Shown here: positions 1 through 8,942 of the stretch, one piece after another
How the letters are laid out: each line of letters starts with the position of its first letter
How positions within the stretch are numbered: the first letter of the stretch is position 1
From: Paramylibacter kogurei
GTDB taxonomy: Bacteria; Pseudomonadota; Alphaproteobacteria; Rhodobacterales; Rhodobacteraceae
Assembly: GCF_002742285.1 (NCBI RefSeq)
Contig: NZ_MDGM01000012.1
Span: forward strand, 62,001-126,000
Direction: 5' to 3'
DNA length: 64,000 bases
Notes under the pieces: model-generated
Seen by the model: the letters and a program-made list of their open reading frames with translations, nothing else
Told to the model about the DNA's origin: nothing
Database searches by the model: none
Translations under genes and position numbers: made by a program

Positions 1-210
1 GCGCCAAGCTGTGCAGAGGCAGGCGTGATGGGGGCATTGCCCGGCATCGTTGGTGCAATGATGGCGACAGAGGCGATCAAATACATTACGGGCGCGGGCA
101 AAACGCTTACCGGTGAAATGATTTTTGTTGATGCGCTGTTTGGTGAAAACCGCAAAATGAAATTATCGCGTCGTGCGGATTGCGCCGTTTGCGGTGCAAA
201 ACAGCAATAG
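1..210 (+). CDS. HesA/MoeB/ThiF family adenylyltransferase, C-terminal fragment
   Basis: The reading frame is open from the first base of the window and stops at 208-210, so only the last 69 residues are seen. They contain the family's C-terminal signature (CAEAGVMGALPGIVGAMMA followed by TEAIKYITG), and end with a CAVCG motif that resembles the second zinc-binding CxxC pair of MoeB/ThiF enzymes. Proteins of this family adenylate the C-terminal glycine of ubiquitin-like sulfur carriers (MoaD, ThiS) for molybdopterin or thiamine synthesis. The ATP-binding part lies outside the window, so MoeB and ThiF cannot be told apart. It is convergent with the next gene with only two bases between the stops. 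Confidence 0.8.
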   Translation, partial: APSCAEAGVMGALPGIVGAMMATEAIKYITGAGKTLTGEMIFVDALFGENRKMKLSRRADCAVCGAKQQ

Positions 211-212
211 GG

Positions 213-1199
213 TTACACCATATTGGGCAATATCAGGTTTGGCGGGCGATGCCCATCTTCCATCATTTTGATATTATAAACCAGCTTTTCACCCATTTCT
301 TGGCGCGCCTCTTTCGTTGCGGAGCCCATATGGGGCAATAACATCAGGTTGTTTAAATCACGAAGCGCTGGGTTAATTTCGTGCCCACGCTCCAAAACAT
401 CCAAACCGGCACCTGCCAATTTGCCGTTTTTCAACATATCGGCCAAAACATCCTCGTCGATCAGCTCACCGCGTGCGGTATTGATTAAAAACGCATCGGG
501 CTTCATCAATGCAAGAGATTGCTTGTTCAAAATTTTGGCGGTCTTGGAATTATACGGGCAACTTACAGATAGAACATCAATATCGGTGAGCATCAATTTC
601 AGGCTGTCCCAATAGGTTGCGTTCAATTCTTTTTCGGTTGCAGGATGAACCTTGTTTCGGTTGTGATAATGAATGTCCATCCCGAATGCACGCGCACGTC
701 GCGCCAATTCGGTGCCAACACGCCCCATTCCCAAAATACCAAGTTTTTTGCCCTGAACACGTGTTCCCAAAAAATCCGAAGGTGACCAGCCTGACCAATC
801 GCCCGATGACATCACGGCGGAGCCTTCTTTGAAACGACGCGTGACCGCAAGGATCAGAGCCATCGCCATATCTGCCGTGTCGGCAGCAGGGCCACTTGGT
901 GTGTTGGAAACCGCGATTTTGCGTTTTTGCGCAGCTTTGACATCAATGTGATCAAATCCTGAACCATAGTTGGCGATCAGCTTGAGCTGTTTGCCAGCCT
1001 TGGCCAATAACTTGGCATCAATGGAATCATTTAACGTGGATACCAATACGTCCGCTGTTTGCATGGCGGCTTCTAAATCTGCGCGGGTGAACAGCGTGTC
1101 ATCGGTGTTTAAGGTCGTGTTAAATAACGCGGTTAAGCGTGCTTCGACGCTTTCAGGTAGACGTCGCGTTACGATCACTTTCAAAGACTTTGTTGACAA
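213..1199 (-). CDS. D-2-hydroxyacid dehydrogenase (glyoxylate/hydroxypyruvate reductase family)
   Basis: A 328-residue NAD(P)-dependent D-2-hydroxyacid dehydrogenase, soluble in the cytoplasm. The nucleotide-binding motif GILGMGRVG lies near residue 154; the catalytic Arg is in NTARGELID (about 243) and the catalytic His in LPHMGSAT (about 290). The frame is open to an ATG at 1292, but that 31-residue extension looks non-coding and contains a perfect inverted repeat (1277-1290). I prefer the TTG at 1197-1199, preceded by GGAGA at a good distance, which gives the family's usual N-terminus (KVIVTRRLPESVE) and length. It probably reduces glyoxylate or a related 2-keto acid; the substrate cannot be fixed from sequence. 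It is divergent from the SH3-like gene. Confidence 0.86.
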   Translation of the reverse strand: MSTKSLKVIVTRRLPESVEARLTALFNTTLNTDDTLFTRADLEAAMQTADVLVSTLNDSIDAKLLAKAGKQLKLIANYGSGFDHIDVKAAQKRKIAVSNTPSGPAADTADMAMALILAVTRRFKEGSAVMSSGDWSGWSPSDFLGTRVQGKKLGILGMGRVGTELARRARAFGMDIHYHNRNKVHPATEKELNATYWDSLKLMLTDIDVLSVSCPYNSKTAKILNKQSLALMKPDAFLINTARGELIDEDVLADMLKNGKLAGAGLDVLERGHEINPALRDLNNLMLLPHMGSATKEARQEMGEKLVYNIKMMEDGHRPPNLILPNMV

Positions 1200-1317
1200 G
1201 TTGCCATCTCCACACTGGATTTCTGTGCTGCATTCTGGCAAAAAACCGATGTAAGGCAAGGCAAAAGCCACCAATCGCCGAAACTTCGGCATTTTAAGGA
1301 TCGAGCAGGGTCTGAAG

Positions 1318-1815
1318 ATGATTAAAAATCAGTATCTTGGCGCCTTGTGCGCTGTGTTTATGACATCCAGTGCATATGCCGAAACGGAACGCGGGCCTGT
1401 GACCAACCTGCCGATGCCTCGATTTGTTTCAATGAAAACCAACGAGGGCAATGTGCGTCGCGGCCCTAGCTTAACACATCGCATTGATTGGGTGTTTAAA
1501 CACGAAGATATGCCGCTTATGGTTGTTGGTGAATACGGCCATTGGCGCCGTGTTTTGGATGCGGATGGTCAGGGGGGCTGGATGCATTTTCGCCTGTTAT
1601 CGGGTGTGCGCACCGTGACCATTGAAAAAAACAGAACCCCGATGCGTCGCAAACCCTATGAAGGATCAGAAGCCGTTGCATTCGCAGAAGACGGGGTAAT
1701 TGCACGCCTTGGTGAATGCACACTTGATTGGTGCAAGATCAGTGCGGGTAAAATTCGCGGCTGGGTCAAAAAAGGTGAAATTTGGGGTGTTGGCAAAAAC
1801 GAATTGCGTGATTAG
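1318..1815 (+). CDS. Secreted SH3-like domain protein
   Basis: A 165-residue protein with a signal peptide (cleavage likely after AYA, residue 21) followed by a bacterial SH3-like domain: VRRGPSLTHRIDWVF, GHWRRV and GGWMHFRLLSG are the usual landmarks. A second, weaker repeat of the fold follows (MRRKPYEGSE ... WCKISAGKIRGWVKK). Such proteins are exported to the periplasm and are thought to bind peptidoglycan or other envelope ligands; no catalytic residues are visible. It stands alone between a divergent dehydrogenase and a convergent peptidase. The function beyond envelope association is not known. Confidence 0.82.
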   Translation: MIKNQYLGALCAVFMTSSAYAETERGPVTNLPMPRFVSMKTNEGNVRRGPSLTHRIDWVFKHEDMPLMVVGEYGHWRRVLDADGQGGWMHFRLLSGVRTVTIEKNRTPMRRKPYEGSEAVAFAEDGVIARLGECTLDWCKISAGKIRGWVKKGEIWGVGKNELRD

Positions 1816-1841
1816 GCCAAGCAGTAATTCACCACTTGGCC
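1815..1841. terminator. Hairpin between convergent genes, possible bidirectional terminator
   Basis: Perfect 7-bp arms GGCCAAG (1815-1821) and CTTGGCC (1835-1841) flank a 13-nt loop in the 33-bp gap between two convergent genes. There is no clear T-run on either side, so this is only a candidate terminator. Confidence 0.4.
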
Positions 1842-1848
1842 AAATACA

Positions 1849-3882
1849 TCAGGCGATTTTATCCAACCCACGCCCTTTCAACAAGGCATCCACCTTTGGC
1901 AACGATCCGCGAAATTCGGTATAGAGCACATCGGCGGGTTTTGATCCACCAACAGAATAAATGTGATCGTGCAGTTTTTGTGCGGTGTTTTTGTCAAACG
2001 CATCACCTGTTTCCATAAATGCAGCAAATGCATCGGCATCCATGACCTCTGACCACATGTAGGAATAATAGGCGGATGAATATCCATCGCCTGAAAAAAC
2101 ATGTGCAAAATGGGGTGTTGCATGGCGCATGGTAATGGCGGCGGGCATGTCCAATGCGGCCAACACATCTGCCTGTTTTGCCATTGGATCCGATGGTGCG
2201 GGTTCGGTGTGAAACGCCAGATCAACCAGCGCACTTGCGGTATATTCCACCGTGGCAAACCCTTGGTCAAAATTTTCTGCCGCCAACAAACGATCCAATA
2301 ATTCGCGTGGCATGGCCTCGCCCGTGTCCGCGTGGCGTGCGAATTGCTCCAACACTTCTGGCACGCTTAGCCAATGTTCGTACAATTGGCTGGGCAATTC
2401 AACGAAATCGCGTGCAACGGATGTGCCAGAAATGAAACCATAGGTTACGTCGGACAACATCGAATGCAGCGCGTGACCAAATTCGTGAAACAATGTGCGC
2501 GCATCATCGAAGGTTAACAATGCTGGCTCGCCCTTTGGTGCCTTGGCAAAATTGCACACATTTACTGTAATCGGGCGAATATCGACGCCATTTTGCACCG
2601 ATTGCCCGCGAAAGCGCGAACACCAAGCACCAGATCGTTTGGATGATCGTGCAAAATAATCACCGATGAAAACGGCCATATGGCGACCGTCTTTCAACAC
2701 TTCCCAAGCGCGTGCATCGGGGTGATACAAAGGCACATCAAGCGGTTTGAAGGTTAGGCCAAACAGCTTGTTTGCACAATCGAATGACGCTTCGATCATT
2801 TGATCAAGCTGGAAATATGGTTTCAGTTCGCTTTCATCCAGATCATGTTCCGCCTTGCGCAATTTTTCCGCATAATACCGCCAATCCCACGGCGCTAAAT
2901 CTTCGTTAATACCATCATCATGCATCAATCTGGTGAGCTTGGCTGCATCTGCGTTTGCCGCCGCCTTGGCCGGTTCCCAAACGGCCATCAGCAGATCGCG
3001 CACATTTGCGGGGGTTTTGGCCATTTCTGTTTCCAATTTGAAATCGGCGAATGTGTCATATCCCAACAGATTTGCACGTTCTTCGCGCAATTGTAGCGTT
3101 TCCGTAACGATATCAATGTTATCTGTATCACCGCCATTTTCGCCCCGTTTAACCCAAGCATTAAACGCTGTTTCGCGCAGATCGCGGCGCGGCGAAAATT
3201 GCAAAAACGGAACGATCAAGCTGCGCGATAGGGTGATCACATAACTATCTTTGTCGCGTTCTTGGGCAGCCTGATTTGCAGCAGATTTTAGAAAACTGGG
3301 GCAGCCATCCAAATCCGTTTCTGACAATTCCATGAACCAATCGCGTTCATCCGCTAACAGGTTTTGGGTAAATTCAGTGCCAAGTTCCGCCAGACGTTGC
3401 ATGATCGTCGACAAACGTTTGCGATCATCACCCGCAAGGTTTGCACCCGCACGCACAAACATCCGATGATAAAGTTCAAGCACACGCAATTGTTCGGCGT
3501 TTAAACCCGCGGTTTCACGCGCTTGGTAAAGCGTATCAATGCGGGCAAATAATTTTTCATTCATCATGGTTTCAGAATGAAACGCCGCGTAACGAGGGGA
3601 TAGATCACGTTGTAACGCCTCTAATTCTGGATTTGATACGCTGCCGGCCAAATTGTGAAAAACACCCAAAACCCGATCCATGATGCCGTCTTGATCAAGT
3701 GCGCCAATTGTATTGGAAAAACTGGGCGCATCTTTGTTATTGCCAATTTCATCAATATTCGCGCGTTCCACTTGAAATGCGTGGTCAAAAGCAGCGGCGA
3801 AATGTTGGTTTTCAATTTCATCAAATGGGGGAATGGAAAACGGTGTGTTCCATTCGCTCAACAAGGGATTTTGTTGTGTCAT
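1849..3882 (-). CDS. M3 family oligopeptidase (Dcp/PrlC-like zinc metallopeptidase)
   Basis: A 677-residue M3 peptidase, a cytoplasmic or periplasmic zinc enzyme that trims short peptides (peptidyl-dipeptidase Dcp or oligopeptidase A type). The zinc site HEFGH is near residue 466, with the third ligand Glu in the downstream helix (DFVELPSQ, about 495). The Tyr/His-rich C-terminal segment (FSGDGYSSAYYSYMWSEV) is also typical. No signal peptide is visible. The start chosen is the ATG at 3882 (MTQQNPLLSEW), preceded by GGAG six bases upstream; an upstream in-frame ATG at 3927 would add 15 unlikely residues. Length matches Dcp-type members. Distinguishing Dcp from oligopeptidase A needs a tree. 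Confidence 0.9.
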   Translation of the reverse strand: MTQQNPLLSEWNTPFSIPPFDEIENQHFAAAFDHAFQVERANIDEIGNNKDAPSFSNTIGALDQDGIMDRVLGVFHNLAGSVSNPELEALQRDLSPRYAAFHSETMMNEKLFARIDTLYQARETAGLNAEQLRVLELYHRMFVRAGANLAGDDRKRLSTIMQRLAELGTEFTQNLLADERDWFMELSETDLDGCPSFLKSAANQAAQERDKDSYVITLSRSLIVPFLQFSPRRDLRETAFNAWVKRGENGGDTDNIDIVTETLQLREERANLLGYDTFADFKLETEMAKTPANVRDLLMAVWEPAKAAANADAAKLTRLMHDDGINEDLAPWDWRYYAEKLRKAEHDLDESELKPYFQLDQMIEASFDCANKLFGLTFKPLDVPLYHPDARAWEVLKDGRHMAVFIGDYFARSSKRSGAWCSRFRGQSVQNGVDIRPITVNVCNFAKAPKGEPALLTFDDARTLFHEFGHALHSMLSDVTYGFISGTSVARDFVELPSQLYEHWLSVPEVLEQFARHADTGEAMPRELLDRLLAAENFDQGFATVEYTASALVDLAFHTEPAPSDPMAKQADVLAALDMPAAITMRHATPHFAHVFSGDGYSSAYYSYMWSEVMDADAFAAFMETGDAFDKNTAQKLHDHIYSVGGSKPADVLYTEFRGSLPKVDALLKGRGLDKIA

Positions 3883-4035
3883 TGCTTGCTCCGGCATTGT
3901 TTGCGTTACGTTACTGCGCCACATCAAAATGTACCAGTCACAGAAAGGTTAGCAGGGCGGAAATTTTTAACTGTTGTCAGGGATATCTTGGATGTAATGT
4001 GGGCGTGTTCGCGAAATCTGACATTTGGGGGAAAA

Positions 4036-4350
4036 ATGCGAAAAGTAGTCCTAGCGTTATTGTTAGCGGTGTTTGTGCTGTTCACTGGTCTTACAATTTG
4101 GATGCAGTTTAACCCAGAAATGCAAACGCAAGTGAACGCGGAAACATCGGCGAATTCCGCGACACCTGCATCAACGCCATCCGAAAATAATGCAACCAAT
4201 TCCGAAGGTGAACAATCTGGCCCCAAACTTTCGTTATGGCAGCGTATTGTTGCGCTTTTTGGTGGAAAACCAAAGGATAAAGGATACGGATTTGGTTATG
4301 GCGAATGCGCACGCTGGGGTGTTGCGAATAAATGTAAGGTCAAAGATTGA
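4036..4350 (+). CDS. Small membrane-anchored hypothetical protein
   Basis: A 104-residue protein that I do not recognise. It has one N-terminal hydrophobic segment (residues 4-22, VVLALLLAVFVLFTGLTIW) that could be a membrane anchor or uncleaved signal, then a low-complexity Ser/Thr/Asn/Ala/Pro linker (about 33-65), then a short basic amphipathic stretch (LSLWQRIVALFGGKPK) and a C-terminal tail with two cysteines (YGECARWGVANKCKV). The ATG at 4036 follows GGGGG with a short A-rich spacer. The most likely topology is a periplasmic tail. It is upstream of and in the same direction as the dimethylglycine dehydrogenase-like gene but 123 bp away. Confidence 0.65.
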   Translation: MRKVVLALLLAVFVLFTGLTIWMQFNPEMQTQVNAETSANSATPASTPSENNATNSEGEQSGPKLSLWQRIVALFGGKPKDKGYGFGYGECARWGVANKCKVKD

Positions 4351-4446
4351 TCGATATCATTGCCGACAACTTTCCAAAATGTCGTAACAGGGATATGTCT
4401 GGTCGAGTTTTCGGCGCAAATTTGATGTGAATCCTGCAATGAATAC

Positions 4447-4459
4447 GCACAAATTGTGC
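4447..4459. promoter_or_regulatory. Palindrome just upstream of the dehydrogenase ribosome site
   Basis: A 13-bp perfect inverted repeat (GCACAA-A-TTGTGC) ends two bases before the A-rich Shine-Dalgarno region of the gene starting at 4474. Its size and place fit an operator for a dimeric repressor, but no regulator is known for it. Confidence 0.35.
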
Positions 4460-4473
4460 AAAAGGTAAATCCG

Positions 4474-6975
4474 ATGAAAACCCATGTAAAAGCTCTTGTT
4501 GTTGGCGGTGGCGCGGTTGGCGCTGGTATTGCGTATCATCTGGCGAAATACGGCTGGAAAGATGTGATGCTTTTGGAACGCGATGAATTGACATCTGGTT
4601 CCACATGGCATGCGGCAGGTCTTTTGCCATTGTTTAACATGGGATATGCAACAACGCATTTACATGATTATTCAGTCGAATTTTATAAATCTCTTGAGGC
4701 TGAAACAGGCTTGAACGCTGGCTTTTCGGTTGTTGGTAACTTGCGCATGGCGCAAACCAAGGATCGTATGGATGAATATATGCTTTATGGTTCAACCGCG
4801 GAAACAGTGGGCATTGAATACCATCGTTTGACACCTGCACAGATCAAGGAACGCTGGCCTTTGATCCGCACCGACGATTTGGAAGGGGCGATTTATCACC
4901 CAACGGATGGCTATATTAACCCTGCAGATGTGACCATGGCCATGGCCAAGGGCGCGCGCCAACGCGGTGTAACGATCGAGCGTAAATGGCAGGTCGATGG
5001 GTATGAATGGACAGGTTCAGAATGGAAAGTGACCTGTACCAAAATGGTTGAAAAGGGCGGTAATTTGGTGCCATCCGATGAACAAATCATCATCACGGCC
5101 GAACATGTTGTCACCGCCACGGGCAACCACGCGCAACGCACTGCAAAATTGTTGGGTATCAAAATTCCAGCGATCCCAGTGGAACACCAATTTATTGTCA
5201 CTGATGTTGATCCTGCTTTGCAAAAATGGCGTGCGGATGGAAATCCCGAACACCCCGTAATTCGCGATGCAGATGCGCAATCCTATGTGCGCGAAGAACG
5301 CGGTGGCTGGATTCTGGGTGTGTATGAAAAAAATGCGCCAGCACGTTTTGAATATGGCGTTCCCGACAGTTTCCGTGCCGATTTGTTCCCATTGGATTTG
5401 GAACGGATCGAAGACCAATATATGGCAATGATCCACCGTATGCCATCGTGTGAACAAAGCGGTTTGAAAGACGATTTCAACGGTCCAATTTGTTACACGC
5501 CCGACGGTAACCCATTGGTTGGCCCTGCGCCTGGTTTGCGCAATATGTGGCTCGCCGAAGGGTTTAGCTTTGGCATTACCGCCGCGGGTGGTGTTGGCAA
5601 TTATCTGGCGCAAATGATGGTCGAAGGCGAGGCCGAGATTGACATGGCGAGCCTTGATCCAAAACGTTACGGCTCTTGGATGACAACGGAATATGCCGCG
5701 CGTAAAAACGAAGAATGTTACGATCACGTCTATATTCTGCACCACCCTGATGAAGAACGCCCAGCATGTTCTGCGCTGCGTACATCACCTGCGTATGATC
5801 GTCAAAAAGCGGCGGGGGCACAGTTTGGCCGTGTAAACGGTTGGGATCGCCCCAACTATTTTGGCCCTCTGGATGCCGATGAAAATTTTGATCATGATAG
5901 CCGATCATTCCGTCGTGGCGCATGGTGGGAATATGCTGTGGCAGAGGCCAAGGCGATCCGTAACGGGGTTGGATTGGTTGACGCAACAGCGTTCACAAAA
6001 CATGTGGTCAAAGGACCGGGTGCAACACAATTTTTGGATTGGTTTACTTGCAACAAGCTGCCAAAAATTGGCCGTATCAATCTGACATATGCACTCACCG
6101 ATCACGGCACAACGCGCACCGAATACACCATCGTGCGCAATGGCGAAGACAGCTATTATCTTGTTTCTGCGGGTGCATGGACAGCATATGATGCGGATTA
6201 CTTGCGCAAAGCGGCAGAGGACAAAGCGGGTGAATTTGGATATATCGAAATCCAAGATGTCACCACACAATGGGGCGTGTTTGCCATTGCAGGGCCAAAA
6301 TCACGCGATGTGTTGAAAAAAATCATTAAGGATGCCGATCCAGAAACAGCGCTTTCAAACAAGCGGTTTCCTTGGCTGTCAGCGCGGCAAATTGAATTGG
6401 GAATGTGCCCTGTGAATGCCATTCGTGTTGCATATACGGGTGAATTGGGTTGGGAATTGCACCACCCGATTGAAATGCAAAATTACCTGTATGATTTGAT
6501 CATGGAGGCGGGCGCGGAACATGATCTGAAATTGGTCGGTGCGCGTGCTCAAAACTGGCTCCGCCAAGAAAAATCATATCGTGCATTTGGTACTGAATTG
6601 GGCCGCGATGCCACCCCACAAGAAGCGGATCTGCCAAGATTTATTGATCAGTCCAAGGATTTTCATGGCAAGGATGCGATGATTGAAACAGGTGTACGAT
6701 TTAAATGCGTCACCTTGTTGATCGATGGACCAGCGGATGCTGATCCTTGGGGGCGCGAGGCATTATATGATGGTGACACCAAGGTCGGGCGACTAACGTC
6801 AGGCGGGTATTCCGTGGCGTTCGAAAAATCCATTGGCATGGGATATGTGACCCCTGACATGGCAACCGTTGGGCAAAAATTAAAGGTTAATATTTTGGGT
6901 GATCGCTATGATTGTGAAATTGTCGAAGACAGCCCATATGACCCAACAAACGCCACCATTCGCGTAGATGGTTAG
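4474..6975 (+). CDS. Dimethylglycine/sarcosine dehydrogenase-like FAD oxidoreductase with GcvT C-terminus
   Basis: An 833-residue enzyme built as in dimethylglycine and sarcosine dehydrogenases. Residues 1-400 form a DAO-type FAD domain with the dinucleotide motif VVGGGAVGAG (G11, G13, G16) and a STWHAAGL motif whose His (H46) matches, to my knowledge, the covalent FAD site of the mammalian enzyme. A central FAO domain follows, then GcvT-type folate-binding domains (about 470-830), which would accept the released one-carbon unit on tetrahydrofolate. The ATG at 4474 follows AAAGG at a good spacing. It oxidatively demethylates an N-methyl glycine; dimethylglycine is the likely substrate, from glycine betaine breakdown. 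No GcvH, betaine methyltransferase or electron-transfer gene is adjacent. Confidence 0.85.
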   Translation: MKTHVKALVVGGGAVGAGIAYHLAKYGWKDVMLLERDELTSGSTWHAAGLLPLFNMGYATTHLHDYSVEFYKSLEAETGLNAGFSVVGNLRMAQTKDRMDEYMLYGSTAETVGIEYHRLTPAQIKERWPLIRTDDLEGAIYHPTDGYINPADVTMAMAKGARQRGVTIERKWQVDGYEWTGSEWKVTCTKMVEKGGNLVPSDEQIIITAEHVVTATGNHAQRTAKLLGIKIPAIPVEHQFIVTDVDPALQKWRADGNPEHPVIRDADAQSYVREERGGWILGVYEKNAPARFEYGVPDSFRADLFPLDLERIEDQYMAMIHRMPSCEQSGLKDDFNGPICYTPDGNPLVGPAPGLRNMWLAEGFSFGITAAGGVGNYLAQMMVEGEAEIDMASLDPKRYGSWMTTEYAARKNEECYDHVYILHHPDEERPACSALRTSPAYDRQKAAGAQFGRVNGWDRPNYFGPLDADENFDHDSRSFRRGAWWEYAVAEAKAIRNGVGLVDATAFTKHVVKGPGATQFLDWFTCNKLPKIGRINLTYALTDHGTTRTEYTIVRNGEDSYYLVSAGAWTAYDADYLRKAAEDKAGEFGYIEIQDVTTQWGVFAIAGPKSRDVLKKIIKDADPETALSNKRFPWLSARQIELGMCPVNAIRVAYTGELGWELHHPIEMQNYLYDLIMEAGAEHDLKLVGARAQNWLRQEKSYRAFGTELGRDATPQEADLPRFIDQSKDFHGKDAMIETGVRFKCVTLLIDGPADADPWGREALYDGDTKVGRLTSGGYSVAFEKSIGMGYVTPDMATVGQKLKVNILGDRYDCEIVEDSPYDPTNATIRVDG

Positions 6976-7022
6976 GAATAATCAACACTTGTGATCGCAT
7001 GGCGTTGGGCTAAACTCTGGAT

Positions 7023-7742
7023 ATGTTTCTAGCAATACCCAACGCCATCATTTCCGCCATCCCGATCTTACTTTTTGGCTTATACCTATCCTTGCCAGGA
7101 TGGCATCGCGCGATCACGCCTTGGGCATTTGGGGTGACAGAGGTTGCGCCCGATATTTATTCCGACGCACCAGAGCGCGGTGCAGAGTTTGAGCGTATGG
7201 TGGCAAAGGCAAAAACAAACGCGGAAAAATTTTTCAAAACAACGCGGACAAAACCGATATATATTTTCTGCACGAAAAAACCGTGTCATGAATCATTTGG
7301 AAAATTCCCATCAGGCTTGGCGATTGGTTTTCACCGTGTGTTGATTGCCCCAAGCGGGATCAAACAAAATATTGTCAACCACGAACAAATCCATATGGAA
7401 TTGCATCGATATGTGAATTCGGGAAATTTTTTGCAACCTCGGTTTCCCGCGTGGTTTGATGAAGGTCTGGCCGAACATTTATCTGGGCAACCACGGTTTT
7501 TTGCCCAAGTTTCTTCCAAGAGCAAAACAGATGTGCAAAGCGCAATCACATTTGGTGATTGGAATGGGTTGGTGCGGCGCAAAGGGCCTGCCTACGCCTA
7601 TAGTGCGGCACAATCTTTGGTGACAAATATCATGCGTCAAACGGGGCGCGATGGTATGTTGGAAATAATCCAAACCACAAATTCACGTGGGGAATTTATG
7701 CGCGCCTTGCCCGATATTGCATTAAATCGTACTCGTTTTTGA
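7023..7742 (+). CDS. Membrane-anchored HExxH (peptidase MA-like) protein
   Basis: A 239-residue protein with an N-terminal hydrophobic anchor (residues 3-24), then a globular part with a zinc metallopeptidase site: H120-E-Q-I-H124 and, about 23 residues on, the glutamate helix FDEGLAEH (E147). This spacing fits gluzincin or peptidase-MA-like folds. The C-terminal half is predicted to lie in the periplasm. I do not recognise a named family member. It starts 48 bp after the dehydrogenase, with no terminator seen between, and could be co-transcribed. The Shine-Dalgarno sequence is weak. Its substrate is unknown. Confidence 0.72.
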   Translation: MFLAIPNAIISAIPILLFGLYLSLPGWHRAITPWAFGVTEVAPDIYSDAPERGAEFERMVAKAKTNAEKFFKTTRTKPIYIFCTKKPCHESFGKFPSGLAIGFHRVLIAPSGIKQNIVNHEQIHMELHRYVNSGNFLQPRFPAWFDEGLAEHLSGQPRFFAQVSSKSKTDVQSAITFGDWNGLVRRKGPAYAYSAAQSLVTNIMRQTGRDGMLEIIQTTNSRGEFMRALPDIALNRTRF

Positions 7743-8942
7743 TCAGCTTTGATCGTCAAACAATTGCATATGCGCCATAATTTGCCCGTGGTCAGATGCC
7801 AGTTTGTTATACGGCGCCTCTGGATGTGAACCATCGGTTAGATGATCATTAAGCACGCTGAAATATTGCATTTCACCTATGCGCGCTTCGTTTTCAGGGT
7901 GGAAGTGGCGCGACATGAGTATTTGATCAATACTTTCATAAACACCGCCAAAGGCAGATGTATAAACCATGTCACGCATGCTTTTCTGAACGAAAAGTTT
8001 TTCTGCACTGATCATTCCAAATTTTTCAATCTTGCCACGAATGATTTCGTTTTCTTCATCCGAATAACGATCACTACGATTTTTGGCATCATGTCGGCGC
8101 ATCCATGCATAGTTTTTAAACGGCTTTTCACCGGCGATAATTTCTGACGACACCGCATGTTCACCGTCATTATAATCCCCAAGAACCATAACTGGATTGC
8201 CAAGTGTCAATTCATCAATGATTAATTTGCGTAGCACGGCGGCCTCTGCCATGCGGCGCACAGTTGCACGCATTGCGCCCATTGCGCGGCCAAAGGGATC
8301 GTAATTAACCAAATCTGCTTCTGGTGAAAATTCAGCGCCTGCTGGTTTTAGATATTCACCCAGCTTCGATTTTAGGTGACAATTAAATACCGTTACCGTG
8401 CGATCCCCGATGGGAATTTTTGCCTTGATAATCGGGCGCGACAGGCGGGTGATTGTAAAACTTCCTGCATCGCCCCCACCAAGTTCGGGGAATTGAAAAG
8501 TAAGGGGTTTATCCAATTGTTGCACAATTTGTGGTGTCTCGGCAAAACCGTGTCGCGATAAAATTGCCAGACCTGGGCGGCGATGTCCCGGTTCACCATC
8601 ATGAATGTTTGGGGCAAAAAATATCTGCGCAGGATCATATGGCTGATACAGCAATTTTTTAAAAATCGCCTTGCGATGATATCGTTTTGATTTGTCAGGA
8701 ATCACATCCGCGTTGGCGGCGGTGCCACGTGCATTTGTTTCACCCACAACAGCGGTCAGAGATTCCAGATCAAAGATTTCCTGAAACCCGACAATATCTG
8801 CGTTCAAGGTGAAAAGCTGATCCGCCAACCAGTCTTGTTTCCATGCGTATTCTTCGGGGGTATAGGATTCAAAACGATAATATTCTTGATCCGCACCAAT
8901 CAGGTTTTTCACGTTAAAACTGGCGATGGTGAATTGGGTCAT
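7743..8942 (-). CDS. Endonuclease/exonuclease/phosphatase (EEP) family protein
   Basis: A 399-residue member of the EEP superfamily (DNase I, AP endonuclease and phosphoesterase fold). Landmarks in order are SFNVKNL at the N-terminus, FQEIFDLESL with the metal-binding Glu, NCHLKSK, VLGDYNDGEH (Asp/Asn pair) and SDHGQIMAH with the catalytic Asp-His near the C-terminus. No signal peptide is visible, so it should be cytoplasmic. It is the last gene of a four-gene minus-strand operon and its start overlaps the stop of the dehydratase by four bases (ATGA). Whether it acts on DNA, RNA or a lipid cannot be decided; the extended insert (about 95-130) differs from AP endonucleases. Confidence 0.8.
   Translation of the reverse strand: MTQFTIASFNVKNLIGADQEYYRFESYTPEEYAWKQDWLADQLFTLNADIVGFQEIFDLESLTAVVGETNARGTAANADVIPDKSKRYHRKAIFKKLLYQPYDPAQIFFAPNIHDGEPGHRRPGLAILSRHGFAETPQIVQQLDKPLTFQFPELGGGDAGSFTITRLSRPIIKAKIPIGDRTVTVFNCHLKSKLGEYLKPAGAEFSPEADLVNYDPFGRAMGAMRATVRRMAEAAVLRKLIIDELTLGNPVMVLGDYNDGEHAVSSEIIAGEKPFKNYAWMRRHDAKNRSDRYSDEENEIIRGKIEKFGMISAEKLFVQKSMRDMVYTSAFGGVYESIDQILMSRHFHPENEARIGEMQYFSVLNDHLTDGSHPEAPYNKLASDHGQIMAHMQLFDDQS

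Noticed and set aside
1200..1292. N-terminal extension of the 2-hydroxyacid dehydrogenase to ATG 1292
   Set aside because: The extra 31 residues match no family N-terminus, contain a perfect inverted repeat in the DNA, and a TTG with a better ribosome site gives the normal protein length.
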